Positions 6,602 to 15,260 of a stretch of DNA of 32,542 nucleotides are shown in pieces. Source of the DNA: Phycisphaerae bacterium (GTDB lineage: Bacteria; Planctomycetota; Phycisphaerae; Sedimentisphaerales; Anaerobacaceae); NCBI GenBank assembly GCA_021736645.1, contig JAIPFM010000047.1:1-32542 (forward strand), written 5' to 3'. Each line of letters starts with the position of its first letter. Position 1 is the first letter of the stretch. Position numbers and translations under genes: made by a program. The notes below the pieces were generated by a model. That model searched no databases. It saw nothing but the letters and a program-made list of their open reading frames with translations, and was not told the DNA's origin.

Positions 6602-7606
6602 GTGAGTCTCACGCAAAATCAAAAAAAGTGGTTTAAGCTATTCCTCAGACTTTCAGTGACTGCTGCGGGGCTGATCGCGGTGTTCTGTCTGGTAGATCTG
6701 CGGGAGCTCAAAAACGCTGTCATGCAGGCGGACTGGCGTTTTCTGGTGTTGACCTGGTTTTTTAATGCAGGTCTATTCTGGTGCCGGTCGTATCGTTTTC
6801 AATTGATTATCAAGAAGCTGGCGTGCTTTGTGTCCGTCAACACCCTGTTTGCTGCGAGTGCGATGATGGCCTTGTATGGCATGATCATGCCCGGGATGTT
6901 GAGTCTGGCTGCCAAATGGTATGTGATCAAACGAGCCACGGGCAAGGGCGGAGAGGTGGTGTCCGCCATGGTGTACAATCAGGTCTCCATCATGGTCGCC
7001 ATGGTGGCATTCGGGCTGCTTGCCCTGGCTGTAAACAATCCTCTGTCGCAATTGAGCCTGACCCAGGCCCAGGCCGGCTGGCTATCATTCGGCGGAATCA
7101 TGATGTTTGTGGTGATTATGGGGATGTTTGCCATATTGCTGAGTCAGCGTGTGGGAAGCAGGGTAGATTGGCTGATGCAGCGATGGATGAGGCGGTTGCC
7201 CGAATGGGTCCGTGCCAAGGCCGACAGGGTGATGATACAGATGCAGGTTTTTCGGACCTTGGGACAGGGGTTTCATCTGTATATTTTGGGGTTGGGTTTC
7301 GTGACCAGCGCCCTGGGCGGCGGTGTCATGTTTATGCTGGCTGCCAGAGCAACACATATTGATGTCCCTTTTATGGCCTTTGTATGGATGCATGCGTTGA
7401 TCTACATTTTGGGGCGAATCCCGGTGTCGATTTCGAATTGCGGGGTGCGTGAGTTTGTACTCATGGGCCTGCTCGGGGTCTACGGTGTGGATCGTTCCGT
7501 GGCGCTGCTCATGTCGATGATAGTCTTCTCTGCCCACATTTTCATGGCTTTTATTGGTGCGCTTTATCAGGTTTCCTGGTCATTGTCTAAGAAAAGAGCG
7601 TTATAG
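6602..7606 (+). CDS. LPG synthase TM-region/flippase-like integral membrane protein
   Basis: Polytopic membrane protein of 334 residues with about eight hydrophobic segments, matching the lysylphosphatidylglycerol synthase TM region family (UPF0104, AglD/MprF N-terminal-like). Typical features are the early WRFLVLTWFFNAGLFWCRSYRF segment, the MIMPGMLSLAAKWYVIKRATGKGGEVVSAMV block and the C-terminal LGRIPVSISNCGVREFVLMGLLG motif. Members act in lipid or lipid-linked glycan flipping; the substrate here is unknown. The start is a GTG with GCAGG upstream; no in-frame ATG precedes it. No aminoacyl-transferase domain is fused, so it is not a complete MprF. It is transcribed away from the HTH-EIIA gene. 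Imperfect hairpins follow the stop. Confidence 0.85.
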   Translation: MSLTQNQKKWFKLFLRLSVTAAGLIAVFCLVDLRELKNAVMQADWRFLVLTWFFNAGLFWCRSYRFQLIIKKLACFVSVNTLFAASAMMALYGMIMPGMLSLAAKWYVIKRATGKGGEVVSAMVYNQVSIMVAMVAFGLLALAVNNPLSQLSLTQAQAGWLSFGGIMMFVVIMGMFAILLSQRVGSRVDWLMQRWMRRLPEWVRAKADRVMIQMQVFRTLGQGFHLYILGLGFVTSALGGGVMFMLAARATHIDVPFMAFVWMHALIYILGRIPVSISNCGVREFVLMGLLGVYGVDRSVALLMSMIVFSAHIFMAFIGALYQVSWSLSKKRAL

Positions 7607-7642
7607 AGTCCGGGTTAACCGGGACTATCAATATGTCGATAG
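7607..7642 (+). terminator. tandem imperfect hairpins after the flippase-like gene
   Basis: AGTCC (7607-7611) pairs with GGACT (7622-7626) around an inner GGTTAACC, and CTATC (7625-7629) pairs with GATAG (7638-7642). There is no immediate U-run, so Rho-independent activity is doubtful. A third hairpin, AATATAG/CTATATT at 7755-7772, lies before the next gene's ribosome-binding site. Confidence 0.3.
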
Positions 7643-7800
7643 AGTGCTTATGTATGAACTTGTGTCTTTTTATAAGAGTACGCACTCTGTTGTATGCGGT
7701 GGCCAATACACCTGCTTTTCTGTAGGGGTCATCATCAACTGTTGTGTGCTACTCAATATAGAGTCCTATATTTCAGCCTGTCTTTAAGGAGGTATGAATC

Positions 7801-9861
7801 ATGAACGTACGATTTTCCCTGTTTTCTGTGGTGGTGTGTGTGTTGGCACTCATGTCATGTTCTACGGCCTGGGCCCAATGGTCTGCGCCGGAAGCCGTGA
7901 CTGAAATCAATAGCAGCTATATTGACAAGTCTCCGTTTTTGTCATTTGATGGTTTAACCCTGTATTTTTCCAGACAGAGTGGGCCAGGTTGGTATTATAC
8001 ACGGATCTATCAAGCCACGCGTCCCGTGCCAAGCGGACCATTTGAAGCGGTGACCGAAATCAGTTCACTCAATTACAACGGCGGTCATGTGGACAGCCCC
8101 TGGGTGTCCCCTGACAATCTCCGCATGTATTACTTCCGCACGGAGCCCGGTTCACTCAGTCGGATCAAGGTGTCCACGCGGAGCGCCGTGACCGCAGCCT
8201 GGCCCGACGGCACCAACCTAGAAGCGTTGAATGCGCTGGGGCGTTTGGCCAGTCCGACATTGACCTCGGATGAGTTGGTCATTGTGTTCAGCGGCAGCAG
8301 TCTGCCCGGCGGGATCGGGGGGCATGACCTGTGGCAGGCCACCAGGGCCGCCCGCACCTCACCCTTTGGTGCGGCTGTCAATGTGACGGAACTCAACACC
8401 GGCGCTGCAGAGTATCATCCCAGCCTCTCCGGAGATGGTTTGTCCCTGTATTTTATTTCAAACCGGAACGGTTCATTCCAGATCTTTAAGGCAGAGCGAT
8501 CTGCCCTGGGCCAGCCGTTTGGCAGTCCTGTCCCGATGACAGAACTTGAGGTGCCGGACGCGGTGCTGGATTTCCCGTTTGTCACGGCGGATAGGAGTGC
8601 ACTGTATTTTACGCGGGATTACGGCCAGGGACGTGACATCTACATGGCGACCAATTTGGTGGATCCCAACGTGGATCCCAATGCCGTGGTAGGCGATTAT
8701 TACGTGAATGCTGCGACAGGTAGTGACTTCAACAGCGGTCGGACGCGGAACAGTGCGTTTGCCACGATTCAACGCGGTCTCAATGCCGCACAGAACGGCC
8801 AGGTGGTGGTCGTGGCTGAGGGGACCTATGTCGGGACCGGCAACAAGAACCTCAGTTTCAATGGCCGTGCCGTGACATTGATCAGCAGTGCAGGTGCTGC
8901 TGCCACCATTATTGATTGTCAGGGCAGTGGCCAGGCCTTTGTGTTCCAGAATGGGGCCACCCAAAGCACTGTGGTGGATGGCTTTACCATGACGAATGGC
9001 AATGCCCAGACCGGGGGCGGCATTTACATCCAGGCCAGCAGTCCGCGTATTGCCAATTGCGTGATCCGCAATAACCAGGGCTACTACAGCGGTGGTGTCT
9101 ATTGCATCAGCTACGGCAGTCCTACCTTGGTGAATTGTCAGATCTTGGACAACACCGGGACACTGGGTGGCGGAATTCGTTTTGCTCAGAGCGAAGGGGC
9201 GTTGATCAACTGCGTGATCGCAGGCAATGTCAGCCAGGACCCGGGTGCCGGGATCAAGTGTGACAATGGCAATACGTCTCCTGTGATTGCCAATTGTACG
9301 GTGACGGGCAATACTTCGTCCAGTTATGGAGGGGGGCTGTGGGCCACCTATGCATCACCGCTCGTCAAGAATGTGATTCTCTGGGGCAATGCAGGGACTG
9401 CAGGGCCTCAGATCGCCGTGGGCGTAGGGGGCGCCGTCACCGTGTCATACAGTGACATCCAGGGCGGCCAGGCCGGTCTCTTTACCAGCAGCGGTTTCGT
9501 GAACTGGGGGGCGGGTAATGTGGATCAGAACCCTCTGTTTGTGGACCCCCAGGCCGGCGACTATCATCTGCAGAGTTTTCGCGGTCGTTACTGGGCAGCC
9601 ATGGATCTGTGGGTGCTGGACACTCAGACCAGCCCCTGTATTGATGCTGGCGATTCCCTGGATGATGTCCTGGATGAGCCCAATCCCAATGGCGGTCTGA
9701 TCAATATGGGTGCCTATGGTGGGACGATTCAGGCCAGCTTGAGTGAGGCCCCTGCCAGCGGGACATTGCCGGGTGATGTCAATCAAGATGGTGTGATTGA
9801 TTTCAGTGACCTATTTGCCCTGATCGACCTGTGGCTGATGGAATATGGATCAGCCCTGTAA
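7801..9861 (+). CDS. secreted PD40 beta-propeller / right-handed beta-helix protein with dockerin-like tail
   Basis: Exported protein of 686 residues. A signal peptide occupies residues 1-25 (cleavage after AWA); a Cys inside it makes a lipoprotein variant possible but less likely. Residues about 26-290 contain repeated SPFLSFDGLTLYFSR-like units typical of PD40/TolB-type WD40 propellers. After a DPN-rich linker, residues about 300-600 form a parallel beta-helix (DUF1565-like opening YYVNAATGSD..ATIQ, then repeated GGG and NC turns). The C-terminus has a single dockerin-like calcium loop (GDVNQDGVIDFSDLFALID). The start has a near-perfect SD, AAGGAGGT (7786-7793), 7 nt before ATG. Polysaccharide binding or degradation at the cell surface is plausible but not shown. 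The next gene shares its C-terminal 400 residues. Confidence 0.9.
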   Translation: MNVRFSLFSVVVCVLALMSCSTAWAQWSAPEAVTEINSSYIDKSPFLSFDGLTLYFSRQSGPGWYYTRIYQATRPVPSGPFEAVTEISSLNYNGGHVDSPWVSPDNLRMYYFRTEPGSLSRIKVSTRSAVTAAWPDGTNLEALNALGRLASPTLTSDELVIVFSGSSLPGGIGGHDLWQATRAARTSPFGAAVNVTELNTGAAEYHPSLSGDGLSLYFISNRNGSFQIFKAERSALGQPFGSPVPMTELEVPDAVLDFPFVTADRSALYFTRDYGQGRDIYMATNLVDPNVDPNAVVGDYYVNAATGSDFNSGRTRNSAFATIQRGLNAAQNGQVVVVAEGTYVGTGNKNLSFNGRAVTLISSAGAAATIIDCQGSGQAFVFQNGATQSTVVDGFTMTNGNAQTGGGIYIQASSPRIANCVIRNNQGYYSGGVYCISYGSPTLVNCQILDNTGTLGGGIRFAQSEGALINCVIAGNVSQDPGAGIKCDNGNTSPVIANCTVTGNTSSSYGGGLWATYASPLVKNVILWGNAGTAGPQIAVGVGGAVTVSYSDIQGGQAGLFTSSGFVNWGAGNVDQNPLFVDPQAGDYHLQSFRGRYWAAMDLWVLDTQTSPCIDAGDSLDDVLDEPNPNGGLINMGAYGGTIQASLSEAPASGTLPGDVNQDGVIDFSDLFALIDLWLMEYGSAL

Positions 9862-9908
9862 ACCGGCAGGACCTGCGTGCCGATATGACGATGAATGAGT
9901 CCTAATGA

Positions 9909-9936
9909 CTGGTTTCAAGGCGAGCCTTGAAACCAG
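9909..9936 (+). terminator. perfect 13-bp hairpin between the two beta-helix genes
   Basis: CTGGTTTCAAGGC (9909-9921) pairs exactly with GCCTTGAAACCAG (9924-9936) across a 2-nt gap, followed only by CTTTAGGTTT. It is probably a weak terminator or an mRNA-stabilising hairpin between the paralogues. Confidence 0.45.
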
Positions 9937-9964
9937 CTTTAGGTTTGAGGCAGAGAGGTGCTTT

Positions 9965-11812
9965 ATGAAGGTTGTTCGACTCTTGATCTGTGTGCTGTGC
10001 TGTGCGAATGCAGCAAACGCTGTGGAACCCTCTGAGTTGTATTGTCAGGTGGCGGGCAGCACATGTCTCTCCTTTGATGGCGGGGATATGGTCACGCTTG
10101 GCAATGACCCCAGTTTACAGTTGGCTGGCAATCTGGCAGTCACGACCTGGGTCCGGCTGAGTCCCGGCACAGACGGTCTCTACATGGGCGTGGTCGGCAA
10201 GATGAATGGGGCTCGCGGTTTCTGCCTGGTACGCCGCGACAACAATCGCTTCTGTTTCTGGACAGGCGATGGTTTTGGCTACACCGGACAGAACAGCACG
10301 CAAATGTATACGGATTCCGAGTGGCACCATCTCGCCGGTGTGGTCAGCAACGGGACATCGCAGCTTTATGTGGATGGGGTCCTTCAGCAGGCCGGCGTGT
10401 CGAATGGGGTCATCGCTGACAGCGGGCAGTTTGCCTATGTCGGACGGCAGTACAGCAGTTATGAGGGTCGCTATCTCAAGGGGCAGGTGGATGATGTACG
10501 GTTTTACGATCACCGCCTCACGGACTTCCAGGTGGTGGATGTCTTGTCCGGTCTGCCTGAAGAGGATGCAGGACTCAAGGGATATTGGGCGTTCAATGAC
10601 GGCCAGGGCCAGGTGGTTCAGGATGGGTCGGGGTACGGCAATCACGGCATACTCGGTCTGAGCACCGCGGTGGAGTCCTCTGATCCGACCTGGACAGATA
10701 CAGGCTGCGTGACGGCCGCCACCTACTATGTGGATGCCCTGCGGGGCAGCAATGCCAATACCGGTCTGAGTGAACAGGCCCCCTTTGCCACGATTCAGCA
10801 TGCCATCAATTCATGTACTCATGGTGACACTGTGGTCGTGTTACCGGGTATTTATGTCGGTGCTGGCAACGTGAATCTGGATTACGGAGGGCGTGCCATT
10901 ACAGTTCGGTCCTCTCAGGGCCCGGCCCATACCATGATTGATTGCCTGGGCCTGGGACGGGGTGTGGTCTTCCAGAGCGGGGAAGATCTGACGGCTGTGC
11001 TGGAGGGCTTTACCATTACCCATGGCAATGCAGATCGCGGCGGCGGCATTTTGTGTGATGCGAGCAGCCCCACCATCAATAGCTGTTATGTGCTGCACAA
11101 CGTCGGGTATTCTGGCGGCGGCATTCGCGTGGTTCGAAGTCATGCCCGGATTACGCATTGCGTGATTGCCCACAATAACAGTACCCAAGGGGGCGCAGGC
11201 ATTCGCTGTGATTATGGTCCTGGCAGTCCGGAGATTGTCAACTGTACGATTGCCCACAATACCAGTGTGGGATATGGCGGCGGTTTCTGGGCCGGGTATG
11301 GTGCCAATCCTCTCCTGAGCCATTGTATTGTCTGGGGCAATGTCTCTGGGCAAGAGGGTCAGGATATGGCCTTGAGCAGTGAGAGTGTCCTGACGGTGAC
11401 ATATTCTGATATCCCTGGAGGGCAGCTTGCCATCTATCCCCTGAGTAATGGACAGCTGGTCTGGGGTGAGGGGAACATGAATGCAGATCCGCTCTTTGTG
11501 AACCCTCAGCAGTCGGACTATCACCTGAAGAGTCAGCGAGGACGCTATTCAACGGAACACGACCTCTGGGTTCTGGATGACATGACCAGCCCCTGCATTG
11601 ATGGCGGCGATCCTCTGTTGAGTGCCGCAGACGAACCCGAATCTATGCGTTTGAATCTCGGCGCCTATGGTGGCACGGCCTTGGCGAGCATGGCCTTGGA
11701 AGACCGTTCTGCTGCGATGACAGGCGATGTGGATGGCAACGGCACGATTGAGATGTCAGACCTGTATGCCCTCATAGAACAGTGGCTCAGTCAGTACAGC
11801 GTAAGTTTCTAA
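9965..11812 (+). CDS. secreted LamG / right-handed beta-helix protein with dockerin-like tail
   Basis: Exported protein of 615 residues. The ATG at 9965 is chosen because GAGG (9955-9958) sits 6 nt upstream and a signal peptide begins there (MKVVRLLICVLCCANAANA, cleaved near residue 19); the frame is open further upstream but lacks such features. Residues about 30-235 are a LamG/concanavalin-like jelly roll (LSFDGGDMVTLG, WHHLAGVVSNGTSQLYVDG, DDVRFYDHRLTD, GYWAFNDGQGQVV). Residues about 250-560 are a parallel beta-helix closely related to that of the preceding gene. The C-terminus has one dockerin-like loop (GDVDGNGTIEMSDLYALIE). Carbohydrate-related surface function is inferred. A 13-bp hairpin separates it from the upstream gene. 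Confidence 0.9.
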   Translation: MKVVRLLICVLCCANAANAVEPSELYCQVAGSTCLSFDGGDMVTLGNDPSLQLAGNLAVTTWVRLSPGTDGLYMGVVGKMNGARGFCLVRRDNNRFCFWTGDGFGYTGQNSTQMYTDSEWHHLAGVVSNGTSQLYVDGVLQQAGVSNGVIADSGQFAYVGRQYSSYEGRYLKGQVDDVRFYDHRLTDFQVVDVLSGLPEEDAGLKGYWAFNDGQGQVVQDGSGYGNHGILGLSTAVESSDPTWTDTGCVTAATYYVDALRGSNANTGLSEQAPFATIQHAINSCTHGDTVVVLPGIYVGAGNVNLDYGGRAITVRSSQGPAHTMIDCLGLGRGVVFQSGEDLTAVLEGFTITHGNADRGGGILCDASSPTINSCYVLHNVGYSGGGIRVVRSHARITHCVIAHNNSTQGGAGIRCDYGPGSPEIVNCTIAHNTSVGYGGGFWAGYGANPLLSHCIVWGNVSGQEGQDMALSSESVLTVTYSDIPGGQLAIYPLSNGQLVWGEGNMNADPLFVNPQQSDYHLKSQRGRYSTEHDLWVLDDMTSPCIDGGDPLLSAADEPESMRLNLGAYGGTALASMALEDRSAAMTGDVDGNGTIEMSDLYALIEQWLSQYSVSF

Positions 11813-11859
11813 TCATGAGTTCTCAGGCCTTTGTCGATGGGAAGGCCGAGACAAAAAAA

Positions 11860-11894
11860 GGGCCTTTACTGAATCGAATGTCAGAAAAGGCCCT
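11860..11894 (-). terminator. intrinsic terminator of the EF-G2 gene
   Basis: Read on the minus strand, AGGGCCTTT (11894-11886) and AAAGGCCCT (11868-11860) form a perfect 9-bp stem followed by a run of seven T. It lies about 30 bp after the EF-G2 stop. Confidence 0.85.
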
Positions 11895-11924
11895 GGGTAA
11901 ATTGAGGGTGAACGCATTGAGGGA

Positions 11925-13958
11925 TTAGGCGTTGTCTTCCTTTTCCTTTGCGTATTGGGCAATGACCTGCTGCTGTACATTGCCAGGGACCGGTTCATAG
12001 TGGCTCAGTTCCATGGTATAACTGCCGCGACCGCCCGTCACGCTCTTTAGCTGGCTGTTGTATTGCGTGACTTCTGACAGGGGGACCTGGGCCTTGATCA
12101 CGATAAAGCCGCCTGGCAGGACCTCCTGGCCCTGTACACGACCGCGCTTGGACGCCAGGTCGCCAGTGATGTCACCCATGTTTTCAGAGGGGACTGTCAC
12201 TTCAATGTCCACGATGGGTTCGAGCAGGGCGGGCTTGGCTTTCTGCAGTGCGTCAATAAAGGCACCCTTCCCTGCGGCACGGAAAGCCACTTCCTTCGAG
12301 TCCACAGGGTGATGCTTGCCGTCATAGATGGAGACCTTGACATCCTGGAGGGGGAAACCGGCCACCACACCAGTTTCCATGACGTCATGAACACCCTTTG
12401 AGATGGCGGGCTCGAATTGACCCGGGATGGTGCCGCCGTAGATGTCCCAGCTAAACTGGAGTGGCGGATCACTGTCGCGTTCCGCAGGTTCGACACGCAG
12501 GTACACCTCGCCAAACTGACCAGCGCCTCCGGTCTGTTTTTTGTGCCTGTAGTGACCTTCAGCCTTGCCCGTGATGGTCTCTTTGTAGGGAATCTTAGGC
12601 TCTTTGGTGTTGACATGCAGTTTGAAGCGTTTCTCCATCTTCTCAAGCATGATTCTCAAGTGAAGCTCCCCAAGACCATTAATCACCAATTCTTTGGTTT
12701 GGAGGTCTCGATGAACCTTGAAGCAGGGGTCTTCTTCGCAGAGTTTTTCCAGGGCGCCGCCGATCTTCTGTTCATCGCCGCGGCTTGCGGGCTCCAGGGC
12801 CAGGGCAAACATGGGCTGCGGTACCTTGGGCATGGTGATGCGACCGGAAATATGGCTATCATGCAGCACATCGCCCACCCTAAGTTCGTCGATCTTGGCG
12901 AGAATAATGAGGTCGCCTGCTACACCCTCGGAGATTTCAGCATTTTCACTACCCTGGGCCTTGAGAATATGGCCCGGTCGAATGCTCTTCTTTTCGTCGT
13001 TGACCAAGAGGTTTGTGTCAGACTTGATCGTACCGCTGAGGATGCGAACACTGGAATATTTCATATTACTTTTCGGATCAAAGGCTATACGAAAGACCAA
13101 ACCAATGATGGGGCCTGCCGGATCGGCTTTGATCAGGGTTTCGGTTTCTCCGGTGATCAGTTTGGCGGTCTCGGATTGAGCCGGAGAAGGAGAATCTGTA
13201 ACAATCATGTCCAGAAGTTCCGTAATACCGACTTGATTTTTTGAGTCAGTAAAGAGAATCGGAACGACCGTACCGGTCAGTAAGGCCTTGACAAACACAG
13301 CAGGAATCTGGTCGTGTGATATTTCCTGACCGCCCAGATAGGCCTCCAGAAGATCGTCGTCCACTTCAATGATACTTTCGATCATATCCGTATGAGCCTG
13401 AGCCACATCCATGACAGGAGACTCGCCGCTATCGTTATTGACACAATCAATCACAGAGGTTCTATCGGACGAAGGAAGATTGGCACACCGGCATTGTGAC
13501 CCAAATGTTTCCTGGATGTTAGTGACGAGTTCTGTGAAATCAACATTGTCGGCATCAATTTTATTGATGACAATCATACGCGGCTTGCCTGCTTCCTCAG
13601 CCAGTTGATACATCTTGCGGGTATTGGTCTCAATCCCACTGGCTGCGCTGATCACGATGACCGCAGTGCCGGCCGCAGGAATCGCAGTGATGGACGGGCC
13701 TATGAAGTCAGGGAAGCCGGGTGTGTCAATGATATTGATCAGCTTTCCCTTGTGTTCCGCATGGACCAGGGCTGCGCAGATAGAATGATGATGTTCCTTT
13801 TCCTCATCATAGTAGTCGCAATTGCTGGTTTTATCATCCACACTACCCAGCCTGGAGGTAGTGCCTGTCTTATAGAGAATGGCCTCGGCCAAAGATGTTT
13901 TGCCGCTCCCGCCGTGGCCCAGAAGGATAATGTTGCGAATGTCGTTTGTGTCAGTCAC
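11925..13958 (-). CDS. EF-G2-type elongation factor G-like translational GTPase
   Basis: Translational GTPase of the EF-G superfamily, 677 residues from the GTG at 13958, which has GGAGG 8 nt upstream (13967-13971); an in-frame TTG at 13973 overlaps that SD and is unlikely. G1 is GHGGSGKT (about 14-21), G3 is DTPGF and G4 is NKID. Domain II, the III/V ferredoxin-like folds and domain IV (VSIYDGKHHPVDSKEVAF) follow in order. Switch I is not canonical: the usual ERGITI-like sequence is replaced by YDEEKEHHHSI, as in the EF-G2/EF-G-like branch rather than the primary FusA. EF-G2 proteins in some bacteria are not full substitutes for EF-G. The gene is monocistronic with a strong terminator. No ribosomal protein or tuf gene is nearby. 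Confidence 0.92.
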   Translation of the reverse strand: MTDTNDIRNIILLGHGGSGKTSLAEAILYKTGTTSRLGSVDDKTSNCDYYDEEKEHHHSICAALVHAEHKGKLINIIDTPGFPDFIGPSITAIPAAGTAVIVISAASGIETNTRKMYQLAEEAGKPRMIVINKIDADNVDFTELVTNIQETFGSQCRCANLPSSDRTSVIDCVNNDSGESPVMDVAQAHTDMIESIIEVDDDLLEAYLGGQEISHDQIPAVFVKALLTGTVVPILFTDSKNQVGITELLDMIVTDSPSPAQSETAKLITGETETLIKADPAGPIIGLVFRIAFDPKSNMKYSSVRILSGTIKSDTNLLVNDEKKSIRPGHILKAQGSENAEISEGVAGDLIILAKIDELRVGDVLHDSHISGRITMPKVPQPMFALALEPASRGDEQKIGGALEKLCEEDPCFKVHRDLQTKELVINGLGELHLRIMLEKMEKRFKLHVNTKEPKIPYKETITGKAEGHYRHKKQTGGAGQFGEVYLRVEPAERDSDPPLQFSWDIYGGTIPGQFEPAISKGVHDVMETGVVAGFPLQDVKVSIYDGKHHPVDSKEVAFRAAGKGAFIDALQKAKPALLEPIVDIEVTVPSENMGDITGDLASKRGRVQGQEVLPGGFIVIKAQVPLSEVTQYNSQLKSVTGGRGSYTMELSHYEPVPGNVQQQVIAQYAKEKEDNA

Positions 13959-14124
13959 TGTTGGTGCCTCCAATTACTAGCCAAAATGTCAATAGATACT
14001 TTGCCTAAGTTATCTTAGAACCACAGATAATACAGCACTGAGTTGGGGTGATACAAGGACTTTTTTTCTGAGAAGTGGGCTCTGTTTAAGATTTTGACGC
14101 GACGGAAGCAAGGGCAAAAAGAAA

Positions 14125-14153
14125 AGGGCTGAAAGCGGTAAACTTTCAGCCCT
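14125..14153 (-). terminator. intrinsic terminator of the first PEP-CTERM gene
   Basis: AGGGCTGAAAG and CTTTCAGCCCT form a perfect 11-bp stem with a 7-nt loop. On the minus strand it is followed by TTTC-TTTTT. It lies about 48 bp after the PEP-CTERM stop codon. Confidence 0.75.
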
Positions 14154-14200
14154 ATTAGATCTCGATCTACGCTAAGCTTAGCACAGAGTGTTGTGCGGCG

Positions 14201-14818
14201 TTACGCCAAATTACGCTTTCGAATCCAAGTAGCTATACAACTTCCGATGCCGGCCAAAACGATTGCGCCTGGCGTGGGAACTGGTACAGGTTCTGGTTCT
14301 GGCTCTGGAATAGGATCTTCCTCACCAAAGTTGTAGGCGATGTTGTCAAAGATGCCATACGGTGAACTTGTGTATAGAATCTTAAGACTATCAAACAGTG
14401 TTGCAGTATCGGTACTTACATAATTTGTCAATGCACTGGTTGATGTTCCTGAAGACATCGATGCAAGTAGTGTATCTCCGCCAGAAGAACCGCCATAAAT
14501 GTTCATACCACCGGTCCATGTGCTACCATGTGAAGTACGAACACCTAAGTCAAATGAGTCAAATCTTACTTGTTGATCAAATGAGATCACAATAGGATTC
14601 GAGCCCCAAGGGGCGGCAGAGCTTATGTAACCATAATTCGTACCACGAGCATCAAAATCGCCAGTTAAAAAACTGAGCCCTGAAGTACTGTCAAATGCTG
14701 CATAATTGGCATTTGTTAATGCTGACTCAAAATCAATGACGACATTGGTAATCGCCGCTGATGCCATGCTTGCGGAAAACAATAATGCTGTAAACAGCAT
14801 TAGTTTCGCATTCTTCAT
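14201..14818 (-). CDS. PEP-CTERM sorting-domain protein (PTPGA variant)
   Basis: Secreted protein of 205 residues from the ATG at 14818, where a signal peptide begins (MKNAKLMLFTALLFSASMASA); GGAAGGG lies 8 nt upstream. The frame is open for 27 codons further, but these are polar and lack a start signal. The body (about 22-165) is Ser/Thr/Gly-rich beta-structure of no recognised family, with FDSFDLGVRT and GMNIYGGSSGG stretches like those of other PEP-CTERM exoproteins. It ends with a proline/glutamate run, a VPTPGA variant of the PEP motif, a hydrophobic helix and a basic RKR cluster. Such proteins are processed by exosortase, which is not in this window. Base composition is more AT-rich than in neighbouring genes. 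Confidence 0.85.
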   Translation of the reverse strand: MKNAKLMLFTALLFSASMASAAITNVVIDFESALTNANYAAFDSTSGLSFLTGDFDARGTNYGYISSAAPWGSNPIVISFDQQVRFDSFDLGVRTSHGSTWTGGMNIYGGSSGGDTLLASMSSGTSTSALTNYVSTDTATLFDSLKILYTSSPYGIFDNIAYNFGEEDPIPEPEPEPVPVPTPGAIVLAGIGSCIATWIRKRNLA

Positions 14819-15260
14819 TCTCAGCACCCTTCCTTTCTTCGCGACTGAAAATAAATGTTCTTTTCTGAAGGCACGTAAGGGCTCGAACTGACGCCTCATC
14901 AGAACTTACATTTTAACGTGCTCTAGTACCCAGATTGCCCGATCCAGGATTTAGGTGATTGCTTCGTCGTTTTTACTCTTCCATAAAAAGGCGCTGTAAC
15001 GCCATATATAGACTTTTCGGGAGAAAAAAAGGGGTGACGTGTCTCGTGAGGCCCTACTCCAGTGTACTCCAGGTGCTCTTTTCATCACCACACATCTTCT
15101 CTTACAAAGATGCGTTATTTGTACCAGATTAGGAGGTTTGGGTCAAATCAAAAATATAGGACATGTAAATAAAAGAGGCTTTAGGGGGGATAGGTGTTTG
15201 GTTTATTGGATGGATTTTTGTGATATTTGCCAAAAAACGAGGAAATACCTCGATCAAGAA
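14819..15260. other. 442-bp AT-rich intergenic stretch
   Basis: No gene can be supported. A plus-strand frame from GTG 15039 overlaps the tadA end and resembles nothing. A short GGCG/CGCC hairpin (14990-15003) with five T on the minus strand could terminate tadA transcription, although it is 258 bp past the stop. The promoter of the PEP-CTERM gene should also lie here, but I cannot place it. Confidence 0.5.

Noticed and set aside
6550..6636. Short ORF (ATG 6550) overlapping the flippase start
   Set aside because: Only 28 codons, no SD and out of frame with the gene; likely chance.
10115..11524. Two long minus-strand frames opposite the LamG/beta-helix gene
   Set aside because: Their composition mirrors the repeats of the sense gene; no recognisable fold or start signal.
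12417..13244. Plus-strand frame of about 275 codons opposite the EF-G2 gene
   Set aside because: The sense strand has a full set of EF-G motifs; the antisense product resembles nothing.
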